NCBI RefSeq assembly: GCF_051014445.1
Contig: NC_135137.1
Span: 12,029,501-12,093,500, forward strand
DNA from: Colletes latitarsis
Lineage: Eukaryota; Arthropoda; Insecta; Hymenoptera; Colletidae
Length of the DNA stretch: 64,000 nt
Direction of reading: 5' to 3'
Shown here piece by piece: positions 37,889 through 51,851 of this stretch. How positions within the stretch are numbered: position 1 is the stretch's first letter; each line of letters starts with the position of its first letter. Under the pieces are notes generated by a model, which saw nothing but the letters and a program-made list of their open reading frames with translations, had not been told where the DNA came from and ran no database searches. Both the position numbers and the translations under genes were made by a program.

Positions 37889-40800
37889 ATTTGCCCTCAT
37901 CAGGCTCATACTTTCGCATATTTCTCATACTTGATGGGGAGGTTCTGGGCTTTTCCCCGTTTCGATCACATAGTAAAGTGGTACCACACTGAAACAGTCG
38001 ACTAAATCTGGTCACGATCAATATTTTAGGGGATAACGCATGTTAGGTCTAGGTTAGGTATGGGATTTGCTCTCATCAGGCTCATACTTTTGCGTATTTC
38101 TCATACTTGATGGCCAGATTCTGGGCTTTTTCCGGTTTGGATCACGTAGTAATGTGGTACCACACTGAACCAGTCGACTAAACCTGGTCTCGATCAATAT
38201 TTGAGGGGATAACGCATGTTAGGTCTGGGTTAGGTCTGGGATTTGCCCTCTTCAGTCTCATACTTTCGCATTCTTCACATACTTCTTGAACAGATCCTGC
38301 GTTTTTTCTGGTTTGGATCACATAGTAATGTCGTACCACACTGAACCAGTCGACTAAACCTGGTCTCGATCAATATTTTAGGGGATAACGCATGTTAGGT
38401 CTAGTTTAGGTCTGGGATTTGCACTCATCAGGCTCATACATTCGCATATTTCTCACACTTGATGGCCAGATTCTGGGCTTTTTTTGGTTTGGATCACGTA
38501 GCAATGTGGTACCACACTGAAACAGTCAATTAAACCCGGTTTCTATCAATATTTTAGAGGATAACACGTGTTAGGTCTAGGTTAGGTCTAGGATTTACAC
38601 TCATCAGGCTCATACTTTCGTATATTTCTCATACTTGATGGCCAGATTCTGGGCTTTTCTTGGCTTGGATCACGTAGTAAAGTGGTACCACACTGAAACA
38701 GTCGACTAAACCTGGTCTCGATCAATATTTCAGAGGATAACCCATGTTAGGTCTAGGTTAGGTCTGGGATTTTCACTCATCAGGCTCATACTTTCGCATA
38801 TTTCTCATACTTGATGGCCAGATTCTGATCTTTTTTTTGTTTGGATCACGTAGTAATGAAGTACCACACTGAAACTGTCTATTAAACCTGGTTTCGATCA
38901 ATATCTTAGAGGATATCGCATGTTAAGTCTAGGTTAGGTCTGGGATTTCCTCTCATCAGGCTCATACTTTCGCATATTGCTCATACTTGTTGAACAGGTC
39001 CTGGGTTTTTTCTGGTTTGGATCACATAGTAATGTCGTACCACACTGAACCAGTCGACTAAACCTGGTCTCGATCAATATTTTAGGGGATAACGCATGTT
39101 AGGTCTAGTTTAGGTCTGGGATTTGCTCTCATCAGGCTCATACTTTCGCATATTTCTCATACTTGTTGAACAGATCCTGGGTTTTTTCTGCTTCGTATCA
39201 CATAGTAATGTGGTACCACACTGACACAGTCAATTAAACCTTGTTTCGATCAATATTTTAGAGGATAACGCATGTTAGGTATAGGTTAGGTCTGGGATTT
39301 GCTCTCATCAGGCTCATACTTTCGCATATTTATCAATCTTGTTGGCCAGATCCTGGGCTTCCACTGGTTTGGATCACATAGTAATGTGGTACCACACTGA
39401 CACAGTCAATTAAACCTGGTTTCGATCAATATTTTAGGCGATAACGCATGTTAGGTCTACGTTAGGTCTGGGATTTGGTCTCATCAGACTCATACTTTCG
39501 CATATTTCTCATACTTGTTTGCCAGATCCTGGGCTTTTACTGGTTTGGATCACGTGATAATGTGGTACCACACTGAAACAGTCTATTAAACCTGGTTTCG
39601 ATCAATATCTTCGAGGATAACGCATGTTAGGTCTAGGTTAGGTCTGGGATTGGCTCTCATCAGGCTCATACTTTCGCATATTTATTAATCTTGTTGGCCA
39701 GATTCAGATCTTTTTTTTGTTTTGATCTCGTAGTAATGGGGTACCACACTGAAACAGTCTATTAAACCTGGTTTCGATCAATATCTTCGAGGATAACGCA
39801 TGTTAGGTCTAGGTTAGGTCTGGGATTGGCTCTCATCAGGCTCATACTTTCGCATATTTCTCATACTTGTTGGCCAGATCCTGGGCTTTTTCTGGTGTGG
39901 ATCACGTAGTAATGTCGTACCACACTGAAACAGTCGACTAAACCTGGTCACGATCAATATTTTAGAGGATAACGCATGTTAGGTCTAGGTTAGGTCTGGG
40001 ATTTGGTCTCATCAGACTCATACTTTCGCATTCTTCTGATACTTGTTGAACAGATCCTGGGTTTTTTCTGCTTTGGATCACTTAGTAATGTGGTTCCACA
40101 CTGAAACAGTCAATTAAACCTAGTCTGGTTCAACATTTCAAAGGATATCGCATGTTAAGTATGGGTTAGGTCTGGGATTTGCTCTCATCAGGCTCATACT
40201 TTCGCAGATTCATCAATCTTGTTGGTCAGATCCTGGGCTTTTTCTGGTTTGGATCACGTAGTAATGTGGTACCACACTGAAACAGTCGACTAAACCTGGT
40301 TACGATCAATATTTTAGAGGATAACGCATGTTAGGTATAGGTTAGGTCTGGGATTTGCTCTCATCAGGCTCATACATTCGCATATTTCTCATACTTGATG
40401 GCCAGATTCTGGGCTTTTTTTGGGTTGGATCACGTAGTAATGTGGTACCACACTGAAACAGTCAATTAAACCCGGTTTCGATCAATATTTTAGAGGATAA
40501 CACATGTTAGGTCTAGGTTAGGTCTGGGATTTGCACTCATCAGGCTCATACTTTCGCATATTTCTCATACTTGATGGCCAGATTCTGATCTTTTTTTTGC
40601 TTTGATCACGTAGTAATGGGGTACCACACTGAAACGGTCTATTAAACCTGGTTTCGATCAATATCTTCGAGGATAACGCATGTTAGGTCTAGGTTAGGTC
40701 TGGGATTGGCTCTCATCAGGCTCATACTTTCGCATATTTCTCATACTTGTTGGCCAGATCCTGGGGTTTTTCTGGTTTGGATCACGTAGTAATGTGGTAC

Positions 40801-42618
40801 CACACTGAAACAGTCGACTAAACCTGGTCACGATCAATATTTTAGAGGATAACCCGTGTTAGGTATAGGTTAGGTCTGGGATTTGCTCTCATCAGGCTCA
40901 TACTTTCGCATATTTATCAATCTTGTTGGCCAGATCCTGGGCTTCCACTGGTTTGGATCACGTAGTAATGGGGTGCCACGCTGAAACAGTCAATTAAACC
41001 TAGCCTGGGTCAACATTTCAAAGGATATCGCATGTTAAGTATGGGTTAGATCTAGGATTTGCCCACAATAGGCTCATACTTTCGCATATTTCGCATACTT
41101 GATGGCCAGATTCGGGGCTTTTTTTGGCTTGGATCACGTAGTAATGTGGTACCACACTGAAACAGTCGACTAAACCTGGTCTCGATCAATATTTCAGAGG
41201 ATGACGCATGTTATGTCTAGGTTAGGCCTGGGATTTGCCCTCATCAGACTCATACTTTCGCATTCTTCTCATACTTGTTGAACAGATCCTGGGTTTTTTC
41301 TGCTTTGGGTCACTTAGTAATGTGGTACCACACTGAAACAGTCAATTAAACCTAGTCTGGGTCAACATTTCAAAGGATTCCGCATGTTAGGTATAGGTTA
41401 GGTCTGGGATTTGCTCTCATCAGGCTCATACTTTCGCATATTTATCAATCTTGTTGGCCAGATCCTGGGCATCCACTGGTTTGGATCACATAGTAATGTG
41501 GTACCACAATGACACAGTCAATTAAACCTGGTTTCGATCAATATTTTAGAGGATAACACATGTTAGGTCTAGGTTAGGTTTAGGATTTGCACTCATCAGG
41601 CGCATACATTCGCATATTTCTCATACTTGATGGCCAGATCCTGGGCTTTTTTTGGTTTGGATCAGGTAGTAATGGGGTACCACACTGAAACAGTCTATTA
41701 AACCTGGTTTCGATCAATATCTTCGAGGATAACGCATGATAGGTCTAGGTTAGGTCCGGGATTGGCTCTCATCAGGCTCATACTTTCGCAAATTTCTCAT
41801 ACTTGTTGGCCAGATCCTGGGCTTTTTCTGGTTTGGATCACGTAGTAATGTGGTACCACACTGTAACAGTCGACTAAACCTGGTCACGATCAATATTATA
41901 GAGGATAGCCCATGTTAGGTATAGGTTAGGTCTGGGATTTGCTCTCATCAGGCTCATACCTTCGCATATTTCTCATACTTGTTGGTCAGATCCTGGGCTT
42001 TTTCCGGTTTGGATCACGTAGCAATGTGGTACCACACTGAAACAGTCGACTAAACCTGGTTACGATCAATATTTTAGAGGATAACGCATGTTAGGTATAG
42101 GTTAGGTCTGGGATTTGCTCTCATCAGGCTCATACTTTCGCATATTTATCAATCTTGTTGGCCAGATCCTGGGCTTCCACTGTTGTGGATCACATAGTAA
42201 TGGGCTGCCACACTGAAACAGTCAATTAAACCTAGTCTGGGTCAACATTTCAAAGGATATCGCATGTTAAGTAAGGGTTAGGTCTAGGATCAGCCCTCAA
42301 TAGGCTCATTCTTTCGCATATTTCTCATACTTGAGGGCCAGTTTCTGGGCTTTTTCCGGCATGGGTCGTGTGGTAATGTGGTACCACACTGAAACTGTCG
42401 ACCAAACCAGGCTACGATCAATATTTTAGAGGATAACGCACGTTAGGTATAGGTTAGGTCTGGGATTTGCTCTCATCAGGCTCATACTTTCGCATATTTA
42501 TCAATCTTGTTGGCCAGATCCTGGGCTTCCACTGGCTTGGATCACATAGTAATGTGGTACCACACTGACACAGTCAATTAAACCTGGTTTCGATCAATAT
42601 TTTAGAGGATAACACATG

Positions 42619-42629
42619 TTAGGTCTAGG
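42619..42629. repeat. 11-bp contraction of the internal pair (inherited family)
   Basis: The monomer reads TTAGGTCTAGG then ATTTGCACTGATCAGGCGC, lacking the second 11-mer. The same contracted monomer with the same flanking GATCAGGCGCAGAC variant occurs at 47534-47544 and 53330-53340. One deletion was therefore copied by later amplification: 47534 and 53330 are exactly 5796 apart. Confidence 0.88.
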
Positions 42630-43268
42630 ATTTGCACTGATCAGGCGCAGACTTTCGCATATTTCTCATACTTGATGGCCAGATACTGGGCTTTTTTTGG
42701 CTTGGATCACGTAGAAATGTGGTACCACACTGAAGCAGTCGACTAAACCTGGTCACGATCAATATTTTAGGCGATAACGCATGTTATGTCTAGGTTAGGT
42801 CTGGGATTGGCCCTCATCAGGCTCATACTTTCGCATATTTCTAATACTTGATTGCCAGATCCTGGGCTTTTCTGGTTTGGATCACGTAGTAATGTGGTAC
42901 CACGCTGTAAAAGTCGACTAAACCTGGTCCCGATCAATATTTTAGGGGATAATGCATGTTAGGTCTAGGGTAGGTCTGGGATTTCCTCTCATCAGGCTCA
43001 TACTTTCGCATATTTCTCATACATGTGGGTCAGATCCTGGGCTTTTTCTGGTTTGGATCACGAAGTAATGTGGTACCACACTGAAACAGTCGATTAAACC
43101 TGGTTTCGATCAATATTTTAGAGGATAACGCATGTTAGGTCTGGGTTAGGTCTGGGATTTGCCCTCTTCAGTCTCATACTTTCGCATTCTTGACATACTT
43201 CTTGAACAGATCCTGGGTTTTTTCTGGTTTGGATCTCATAGTAATGTCGTACCACACTGAAACAGTCA

Positions 43269-44500
43269 ACTAAACCTGGTCTCGATCAATATTTTAGGGG
43301 ATAGCGCATGTTAGGTCTAGGTTAGGTCTGGGATTTGCTCTCATCAGGCTCATACTTTCGCATATTTATCAATCTTGTTGGCCAGATCCTGGGCTTCCGC
43401 TGGTTTGGATCACGTAGTAATGTGGTACCACACTGACACAGTCAATTAAACCTGGTTTCGATCAATATTTTAGAGGATAACACATGTTAGGTCTAGATTA
43501 GGTCTAGGATTTGTACTCATCAGGCGCATACATTCGCATATTTCTCATACTTGATGGCCAGATTCTGGGCTTTTTTGGGTTTGGATCACGTAGTAATGTG
43601 GTGCCACACTGAAACAGTCAATTAAACCCGGTTTCGATCAATATTTTAGAGGATAACACATGTTAGGTCTAGGTTAGGTCTGAGATTTGCACTCATCAGG
43701 CTCATACTTTCGCATATTTCGCATACTTGTTGGTCAGATCCTGGGCTTTTTCCGGTTTCGATCACGTAGCAATGTGGTACCACACTGAAACAGTCGACTA
43801 AACCTGGTTACGATCAATATTTTAGAGGATAACGCATGTTAGGTATAGGTTAGGTCTGGGATTTGCTCTCATCAGGCTCATACTTTCGCATATTTATCAA
43901 TCTTGTTGGCCAGATCCTGGGCTTCCACTGGTTTGGATCACGAAGTAATGTGGTACCACACTGGAACAGTCGAGTAAACCTGGTCACGATCAATACTTTA
44001 GGGGATAACGCATGTTAGGTCTAGGTTAGGTCTGGGATTTGCACTGATCAGGCGCATACTTTCGCATATTTCTCATACTTGATGGCCAGATACTGGGCTT
44101 TTTTTGGCTTGGATCACGTAGAAATGTGGTACCACACTGAAGCAGTCGACTAAACCTGGTCACGATCAATATTTTAGGCGATAACGCATGTTAGGTCTAG
44201 GTTAGGTCTGGGATTTGGTCTCATCAGACTCATACTTTCGCAATCTTCTCATACTTGTTGAACAGATCCTGGGCATCCACTGGTTTGGATCATATAGTAA
44301 TGTGGTACCACACTGATACAGTCAATTACACCCGGTTTCGATCAATATTTTAGAGGATAACGCATGTTAGGTCTAGGTTAGGTCTGGGATTGGCCCTCAT
44401 CAGGCTCATACTTTCGCATATTTCTAATACTTGTTTGCCAGATCCTGGGCTTTTTCTGGTTTGGATCACGTAGTAATGTGGTACCACACTGTAAAAGTCG
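43269..44500. repeat. 7-mer HOR (1232 bp), copy 1
   Basis: GGGGATAGCGCATG at 43297 returns at 44529, and the GTCACGATCAATATTTTAGGCG unit at 44159 returns at 45391, both 1232 bases (seven monomers) apart. The unit also holds GCTTCCGCTGG, GATTTGTACTCATCAGGCGC, TTTTTTGGGTTTGG, TTTCGCATACTTGTTGG, a GGATCACGAAG unit, GCACTGATCAGGCGC with GTAGAAATG, GCAATCTTCTC and TCAATTACACCCGG. Part of the same series is embedded in the 33-mer HOR, but with two monomers fewer. A 63-codon minus-strand frame at 44350-44541 spans the junction of the two copies and is incidental. Confidence 0.86.
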
Positions 44501-45732
44501 ACTAAACCTGGTCTCGATCGATATTTTAGGGGATAGCGCATGTTAGGTCTAGGTTAGGTCTGGGATTTGCTCTCATCAGGCTCATACTTTCGCATATTTA
44601 TCAATCTTGTTGGCCAGATCCTGGGCTTCCGCTGGTTTGGATCACGTAGTAATGTGGTACCACACAGACACAGTCAATTAAACCTGGTTTCGATCAATAT
44701 TTTAGAGGATAACACATGTTAGGTCTAGGTTAGGTCTAGGATTTGTACTCATCAGGCGCATACATTCGCATATTTCTCATACTTGATGTCCAGATTCTGG
44801 GCTTTTTTGGGTTTGGATCACGTAGTAATGTGGTGCCACACTGAAACAGTCAATTAAACCTGGTTTCGATCAATATTTTAGAGGATAACACATGTTAGGT
44901 CTAGGTTAGGTCTGAGATTTGCACTCATCAGGCTCATACTTTCGCATATTTCGCATACTTGTTGGTCAGATCCTGGGCTTTTTCCGGTTTGGATCACGTA
45001 GCAATGTGGTACCACACTGAAACAGTCGACTAAACCTGGTTACGATCAATATTTTAGAGGATAACGCATGTTAGGTATAGGTTAGGTCTGGGATTTGCTC
45101 TCATCAGGCTCATACTTTCGCATATTTATCAATCTTGTTGGCCAGATCCTGGGCTTCCACTGGTTTGGATCACGAAGTAATGTGGTACCACACTGGAACA
45201 GTCGAGTAAACCTGGTCACGATCAATACTTTAGGGGATAACGCATGTTAGGTCTAGGTTAGGTCTGGGATTTGCACTGATCAGGCGCATACTTTCGCATA
45301 TTTCTCATACTTGATGGCCAGATACTGGGCTTTTTTTGGCTTGGATCACGTAGAAATGTGGTACCACACTGAAGCAGTCGACTAAAACTGGTCACGATCA
45401 ATATTTTAGGCGATAACGCATGTTAGGTCTAGGTTAGGTCTGGGATTTGGTCTCATCAGACTCATACTTTCGCAATCTTCTCATACTTGTTGAACAGATC
45501 CTGGGCATCCACTGGTTTGGATCATATAGTAATGTGGTACCACACTGATACAGTCAATTACACCCGGTTTCGATCAATATTTTAGAGGATAACGCATGTT
45601 AGGTCTAGGTTAGGTCTGGGATTGGCCCTCATCAGGCTCATACTTTCGCATATTTCTAATACTTGTTTGCCAGATCCTAGGCTTTTTCTGGTTTGGATCA
45701 CGTAGTAATGTGGTACCACACTGTAAAAGTCG
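44501..45732. repeat. 7-mer HOR (1232 bp), copy 2
   Basis: This copy repeats copy 1 with scattered base changes (for example CACACAGACACAG for CACACTGACACAG, GATGTCCAG for GATGGCCAG, AAAACTGG for AAACCTGG). It ends near 45743, where GTCACGATCAATATTTTAGAGG replaces GTCTCGATCGATATTTTAGGGG. About two linking monomers then separate it from the 33-mer HOR. Confidence 0.86.
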
Positions 45733-46055
45733 ACTAAACCTGGTCACGATCAATATTTTAGAGGATAACCCATGTTAGGTATAGGTTAGGTCTGGGATTT
45801 GCTCTCCTCAGGCTCATACCGTCGCATATTTCTCATACTTGATGGCCAGATTCTGGGCTTTCTCCGGTATGGGTCACATAGTAATGTGGTACCACATTGA
45901 CACAGTCAATTAAACCTGGTTTCGATCAATATTTTAGAGGATAACACATGTTAGGTCTAGGTTAGGTCTGGGATTTGCACTCATCAGGCTCATACTTTCG
46001 CATATTTCTAATACTTGTTTGCCAGATCCTGGGCTTTTTCTGGTTTGGATCACGT

Positions 46056-49000
46056 AGTAATGTGGTACCACACTGTAACAGTCGACTAAACCTGGTCACG
46101 ATCAATATTATACAGGATAGCCCATGTTAGGTATAGGTTAGGTCTGGGATTTGCTCTCATCAGGCTCATACCTTCGCATATTTCTCATACTTGTTGGTCA
46201 GATCCTGGGCTTTTTCCGGTTTGGATCACGTAGCAATGTGGTACCACACTGAAACAGTCGACTAAACCTGGTTACGATCAATATTTTAGAGGATAACGCA
46301 TGTTAGGTATAGGTTAGGTCTGGGATTTGCTCTCATCAGGCTCATACTTTCGCATATTTATCAATCTTGTTGGCCAGATCCTGGGCTTCCACTGGTTTGG
46401 ATCACGAAGTAATGTGGTACCACACTGAAACAGTCGAGTAAACCTGGTCACGATCAATATTTTAGGGGATAACGCATGTTAGGTCTAGGTTAGGTCTGGG
46501 ATTTGCTCTCATCAGGCTCATACTTTTGCATATTTATCAATCTTGTTGGCCAGATTGTGGGCTTTTTTTGATTTGGATCACGTAGTAATGCGGTACCACA
46601 CTGAAACAGTCAATTAAAACCGGTTTCGATCAATATTTTAGAGGATAACACATGTTAGGTCTAGGTTAGGTCTGGGATTTGCACTCATCAGGCTCATACT
46701 TTCGCATATTTCTCATACTTGATGGCCAGATTCTGATCTTTTTTTTGCTTTGATCTCGTAGTAATGGGGTACCACACTGAAACAGTCTATTAAACCTGGT
46801 TTCGATCAATATCTTCGAGGATAACGCATGATAGGTCTAGGTTAGGTCTGGGATTGGCTCTCATCAGGCTCATACTTTCGCAAATTTCTCATACTTGTTG
46901 GCCAGATCCTGGGCTTTCTCTGGTTTGGATCACGTAGTAATGTGGTACCACACTGAAACAGTCGACTAAACCTGGTCACGATCAATATTTTTGAGGATAA
47001 CGCATGTTAGGTATAGGTTAGGTCTGGGATTTGCTCTCATCAGGCTCATACTTTCGCATATTTATCAATCTTGTTGGCCAGATCCTGGGCTTCCACTGGT
47101 GTGGATCACATAGTAATGGGCTGCCACACTGAAACAGTCAATTAAACCTAGTCTGGGTCAACATTTCAAAGGATATCGCATGTTAAGTAAGGGTTAGGTC
47201 TAGGATCAGCCCTCAATAGGCTCATACTTTCGCATATTTCTCATACTTGAGGGCCAGTTTCTGGGGTTTTCCGGCATGGGTCGCGTGGTAATGTGGTACC
47301 ACACTGAAACTGTCGACCAAACCAGGCTACGATCAATATTTTAGAGGATAACGCACGTTAGGTATAGGTTAGGTCTGGGATTTGCTCTCATCAGGCTCAT
47401 ACTTTCGCATATTTATCAATCTTGTTGGCCAGATCCTGGGCTTCCACTGGCTTGGATCACATAGTAATGTGGTACCACACTGACACAGTCAATTAAACCA
47501 GGTTTCGATCAATATTTTAGAGGATAACACATGTTAGGTCTAGGATTTGCACTGATCAGGCGCAGACTTTCGCATATTTCTCATACTTGATGGCCAGATA
47601 CTGGGCTTTTTTTGGCTTGGATCACGTAGAAATGTGGTACCACACTGAAGCAGTCGACTAAACCTGGTCACGATCAATATTTTAGGGGATAATGCATGTT
47701 AGCTCTAGGGTAGGTCTGGGATTTCCTCTCATCAGGCTCATACTTTCGCATATTTCTCATACATGTGGGTCAGATCCTGGGCTTTTTCTGGTTTGGATCA
47801 CGAAGTAATGTGGTACCACACTGAAACAGTCGACTAAACCTGGTTTCGATCGATATTTTAGAGGATAACGCATGTTAGGTCTAGGTTAGGTCTGGGATTC
47901 GCTCTCATCAGGCCCATACCGTCGCAAATTTCTCATACTTGTTGGCCAGATCCTGGGCCTTTTCTGGTATGGATCACGTAGTAATGTGGTGCCACACTGA
48001 AGCAGTCGCGTAAACCAGGTCTCGATCAATATGTTAGAGGATAACGCATGTTAGGTACAGGTTAGGTCTGGGTTTTGCTCTCATCAGGCTCATACTTTCG
48101 CATATTTCTCATACTTGATGGCCAAATTCTGGGCTTTTTCTGGTTTGGATTACGTAGTAATGTGGTACCACACTGAAACAGTCAATTAAACCTGGTGTCG
48201 ATCAATATTTTAGAGGATAACACATGTTAGGTCTAGGTTAGATCTGGGATTTGCACCCATCAGGATCATACTTTCGCATATTTCTCATACTTGATGGCCA
48301 GATTCTGGGCTTTCTCCGGTATGGGTCACATAGTAATGTGGTACCACATTGACACAGTCAATTAAACCTGGTTTCGATCAATATTTTAGAGGATAACACA
48401 TGTTAGGTCTAGGTTAGGTCTGGGATTTGCACTCATCAGGCTCATACTTTCGCATATTTCTCATACTTGATGGCCAGATTCTGGGCTTGTTTTAGCTTAG
48501 ATCACGTAGTAATGTGGTACCACACTGAAACAGTCGATTAAACCTGGTTTCGATCAATATTTTAGAGGATAACGCATGTTAGGTCTGGGTTAGGTCTGGG
48601 AATTGCCCTCTTCAGTCTCATACTTTCGCATTCTTGACATACTTCTTGAACAGATCCTGGGTTTTTTCTGGTTTGGATCACATAGTAATGTCGTACCACA
48701 CTGAAACAGTCAACTAAACCTGGTCTCGATCAATATTTTAGGGGATAGCGCATGTTAGGTCTAGGTTAGGTCTGGGATTTGCTCTCATCAGGCTCATACT
48801 TTCGCATATTTATCAATCTTGTTGGCCAGATCCTGGGCTTCCGCTGGTTTGGATCACGTAGTAATGTGGTACCACACTGACACAGTCAATTAAACCTGGT
48901 TTCGATCAATATTTTAGAGGATAACACATGTTAGGTCTAGGTTAGGTCTAGGATTTGTACTCACCAGGCGCATACATTCGCATATTTCTCATACTTGATG

Positions 49001-51851
49001 GCCAGATTCTGGGCTTTTTTGGGTTTGGATCACGTAGTAATGTGGTGCCACACTGAAACAGTCAATTAAACCCGGTTTCGATCAATATTTTAGAGGGTAA
49101 CACATGTTAGGTCTAGGTTAGGTCTGAGATTTGCACTGATCAGGCGCATACTTTCGCATATTTCTCATACTTGATGGCCAGATACTGGGCTTTTTTTGGC
49201 TTGGATCACGTAGAAATGTGGTACCACACTGAAGCAGTCGACTAAACCTGGTCACGATCAATATTTTAGGCGATAACGCATGTTAGGTCTAGGTTAGGTC
49301 TGGGATTTGGTCTCATCAGACTCATACTTTCGCAATCTTCTCATACTTGTTGAACAGATCCTGGGCATCCACTGGCTTGGATCATATAGTAATGTGGTAC
49401 CACACTGATACAGTCAATTACACCCGGTTTCGATCAATATTTTAGAGGATAACGCATGTTAGGTCTAGGTTGGGTCTGGGATTGGCCCTCATCAGGCTCA
49501 TACTTTCGCATATTTCTAATACTTGTTTGCCAGATCCTGGGCTTTTTCTGGTTTGGATCACGTAGTAATGTGGTACCACACTGTAAAAGTCGACAAAACC
49601 TGGTCACGATCAATATTTTAGAGGATAGCCTATGTTAGGTATAGGTTAGGTCTGGGATTTGCTCTCATCAGGCTCATACCTTCGCATATTTCTCATACTT
49701 GTTGGTCAGATCCTGGGCTTTTTCCGGCTTGGATCACGTAGCAATGTGGTACCACACTGAAACAGTCGACTAAACCTGGTTACGATCAATATTTTAGAGG
49801 ATAACGCATGTTAGGTATACGTTAGGTCTGGGATTTGCTCTCATCAGGCTCATACTTTCGCATATTTATCAATCTTGTTGGCCAGATCCTGGGCTTCCAC
49901 TGGTTTGGATCACGAAGTAATGTGGTACCACACTGGAACAGTCGAGTAAACCTGGTCACGATCAATACTTTAGGGGATAACGCATGTTAGGTCTAGGTTA
50001 GGTCTGGGATTTGCTCTCATCAGGCTCATACTTTTGCATATTTATCAATCTTGTTGGCCAGATTCTGGGCTTTTTTTGGTTTGGATCACGTAGTAATGCG
50101 GTACCACACCCAAACAGTCAATTAAACCCGGTTTCGATCAATATTTTAGAGGATAACACATGTTAGGTCTAGGTTAGGTCTGGGATTTGCACTCATCAGG
50201 CTCATAGTTTCGCATATTTCTGATACTTGATGGCCAGATTCTGATCTTTTTTTTGCTTTGATCTCGTAGTAATGGAGTACCACACTGAAACAGTCTATTA
50301 AACCTGGTTTCGATCAATATCTTCGAGGATAACGCATGATAGGTCTAGGTTAGGTCTGGGATTGGCTCTCATCAGGCTCATACTTTCGCAAATTTCTCAT
50401 ACTTGTTGGCCAGATCCTGGGCTTTTTCTGGTTTGGATCACGTAGTAATGTGGTACCACACTGAAACAGTCGACTAAACCTGGTCACGATCAATATTTTA
50501 GAGGATAACCCATGTTAGGTATAGGTTAGGTCTGGGATTTGCTCTCATCAGGCTCATACTTTCGCATATTTATCAATCTTGTTGGCCAGATCCTGGGCTT
50601 CCACTGGTTTGGATCACGTAGTAATGCGGTACCACACTGAAACAGTCAATTAAACCCGGTTTGGATCAATATTTTAGAGTATAACACATGTTAGGTCTAG
50701 GTTAGGTCTGGGATTTGCACCCATCAGGCTCATACTTTCGCATATTTCTCATACTTGATGGCCAGATTCTTATCTTTTTTTTGCTTTGATCTCGTAGTAA
50801 TGGGGTACCACACTGAAGCAGTCGACTAAACCTGGTCACGATCAATATTTTAGGCGATAACGCATGTTAGGTCTAGGTTAGGTCTGGGATTTGGTCTCAT
50901 CAGACTGATACTTTCGCATTCTTCTCATACTTGTTGAACAGATCCTGGGCATCCACTGGTTTGGATCACATAGTAATGTGGTACCACACTGACACAGTCA
51001 ATTACACCCGGTTTCGATCAATATTTTAGAGGATAACGCATGTTAGGTCTAGGTTAGGTCTGGGATTGGCCCTCATCAGGCTCATACCTTCGCATATTTC
51101 TAATACTTGTTTGCCAGATCCTGGGCTTTATCTGGTTTGGATCACGTAGTAATGTGGTACCACACTGTAACAGTCGACTAAACGTGGTCACGATCAATAT
51201 TTTAGAGGATAACCCATGTTAGGTATAGGTTAGGTCTGGGATTTGCTCTCCTCAGGCTCATACTTTCGCATATTTCTCAATCTCGTTGGACAGATCCTGG
51301 GCTTCCACTGGTTTGGTTCACATAGTAATGTGGTACCACATTGACACTGTCAATTAAACCTGGTCACGATCAATATCTTAGGCGATAACGCATGTTAGGT
51401 CTAGGTTAGGTCTTGGATTTGGTCTCATCAGACTCATACTTTCGCATTCTTCTCATACTTGTTGAACAGATCCTGGGCTTCCACTGGTTTGGATCACGTA
51501 GTAATGTAGTGCCACACTGAAACAGTCGACTAAACCTGGTCCCGATCAATATTTTAGGGGATAATGCATGTTAGGTCTAGGGTAGGTCTGGGATTTCCTC
51601 TCATCAGGCTCATACTTTCGCATATTTCTCATACATGTGGGTCAGATCCTGGGCTTTTTCTGGTTTGGATCACGTAGTAATGTGGTACCACACTGAAACA
51701 GTCGACTAAACCTGGTTACGATCAATATTATAGAGGATAACACATGTTAGGTCTAGGTTAGGTCTACGATTTGCACTCATCAGGCCCATACTTTCGCATA
51801 TTTCTCAATCTTGTTGGACAGATCCTGGGCTTCCACTGGTTTGGATCACGA
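46056..51851. repeat. 33-mer HOR (5796 bp), copy 1
   Basis: From 46056 to 51851 each marker is found again 5796 bases downstream: ATTGTGGGCTTTTTTTG at 46554 and 52350, the contracted monomer at 47534 and 53330, and the 60-codon frame at 49456 and 55252. The left edge is a single-base contrast, GGATCACGTAG here against GGATCACGAAG at 51851, with unlike monomers upstream. The unit holds A-type monomers, one B-type group (CAAAGGATATCGC with GTTAAGTAAGGG and GGGTCGCGTGG), an 11-bp contracted monomer and a shortened form of the 7-mer series. Confidence 0.92.

Larger units (their letters stand above)
33787..43268. repeat. Domain VI: irregular monomers with several small duplications
   Basis: No single period dominates. 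Included are the 33951-35071 copy of the 23.6-kb block, a set of GCATTCTTCACATACTTCTTG and GTCGTACCACACTGAACCAG monomers between 36.3 and 39.4 kb, and a run with AGTCTATTAAACC and ATATCTTCGAGG at about 39.58-39.93 kb. From about 41.68 kb the order of variants foreshadows the 33-mer HOR: 41681 onward resembles 46785 onward, and 42201 onward resembles 47117 onward (offset 4916). The right part is therefore an older, diverged relative of that HOR. Confidence 0.72.

Noticed and set aside
30268..44541. Minus-strand frames of 71 and 63 codons beginning MRYPLKYRS
   Set aside because: The shared start is the reverse complement of the ordinary GATAACGCATG region of a monomer. The frames end at different places and are absent from most monomers.
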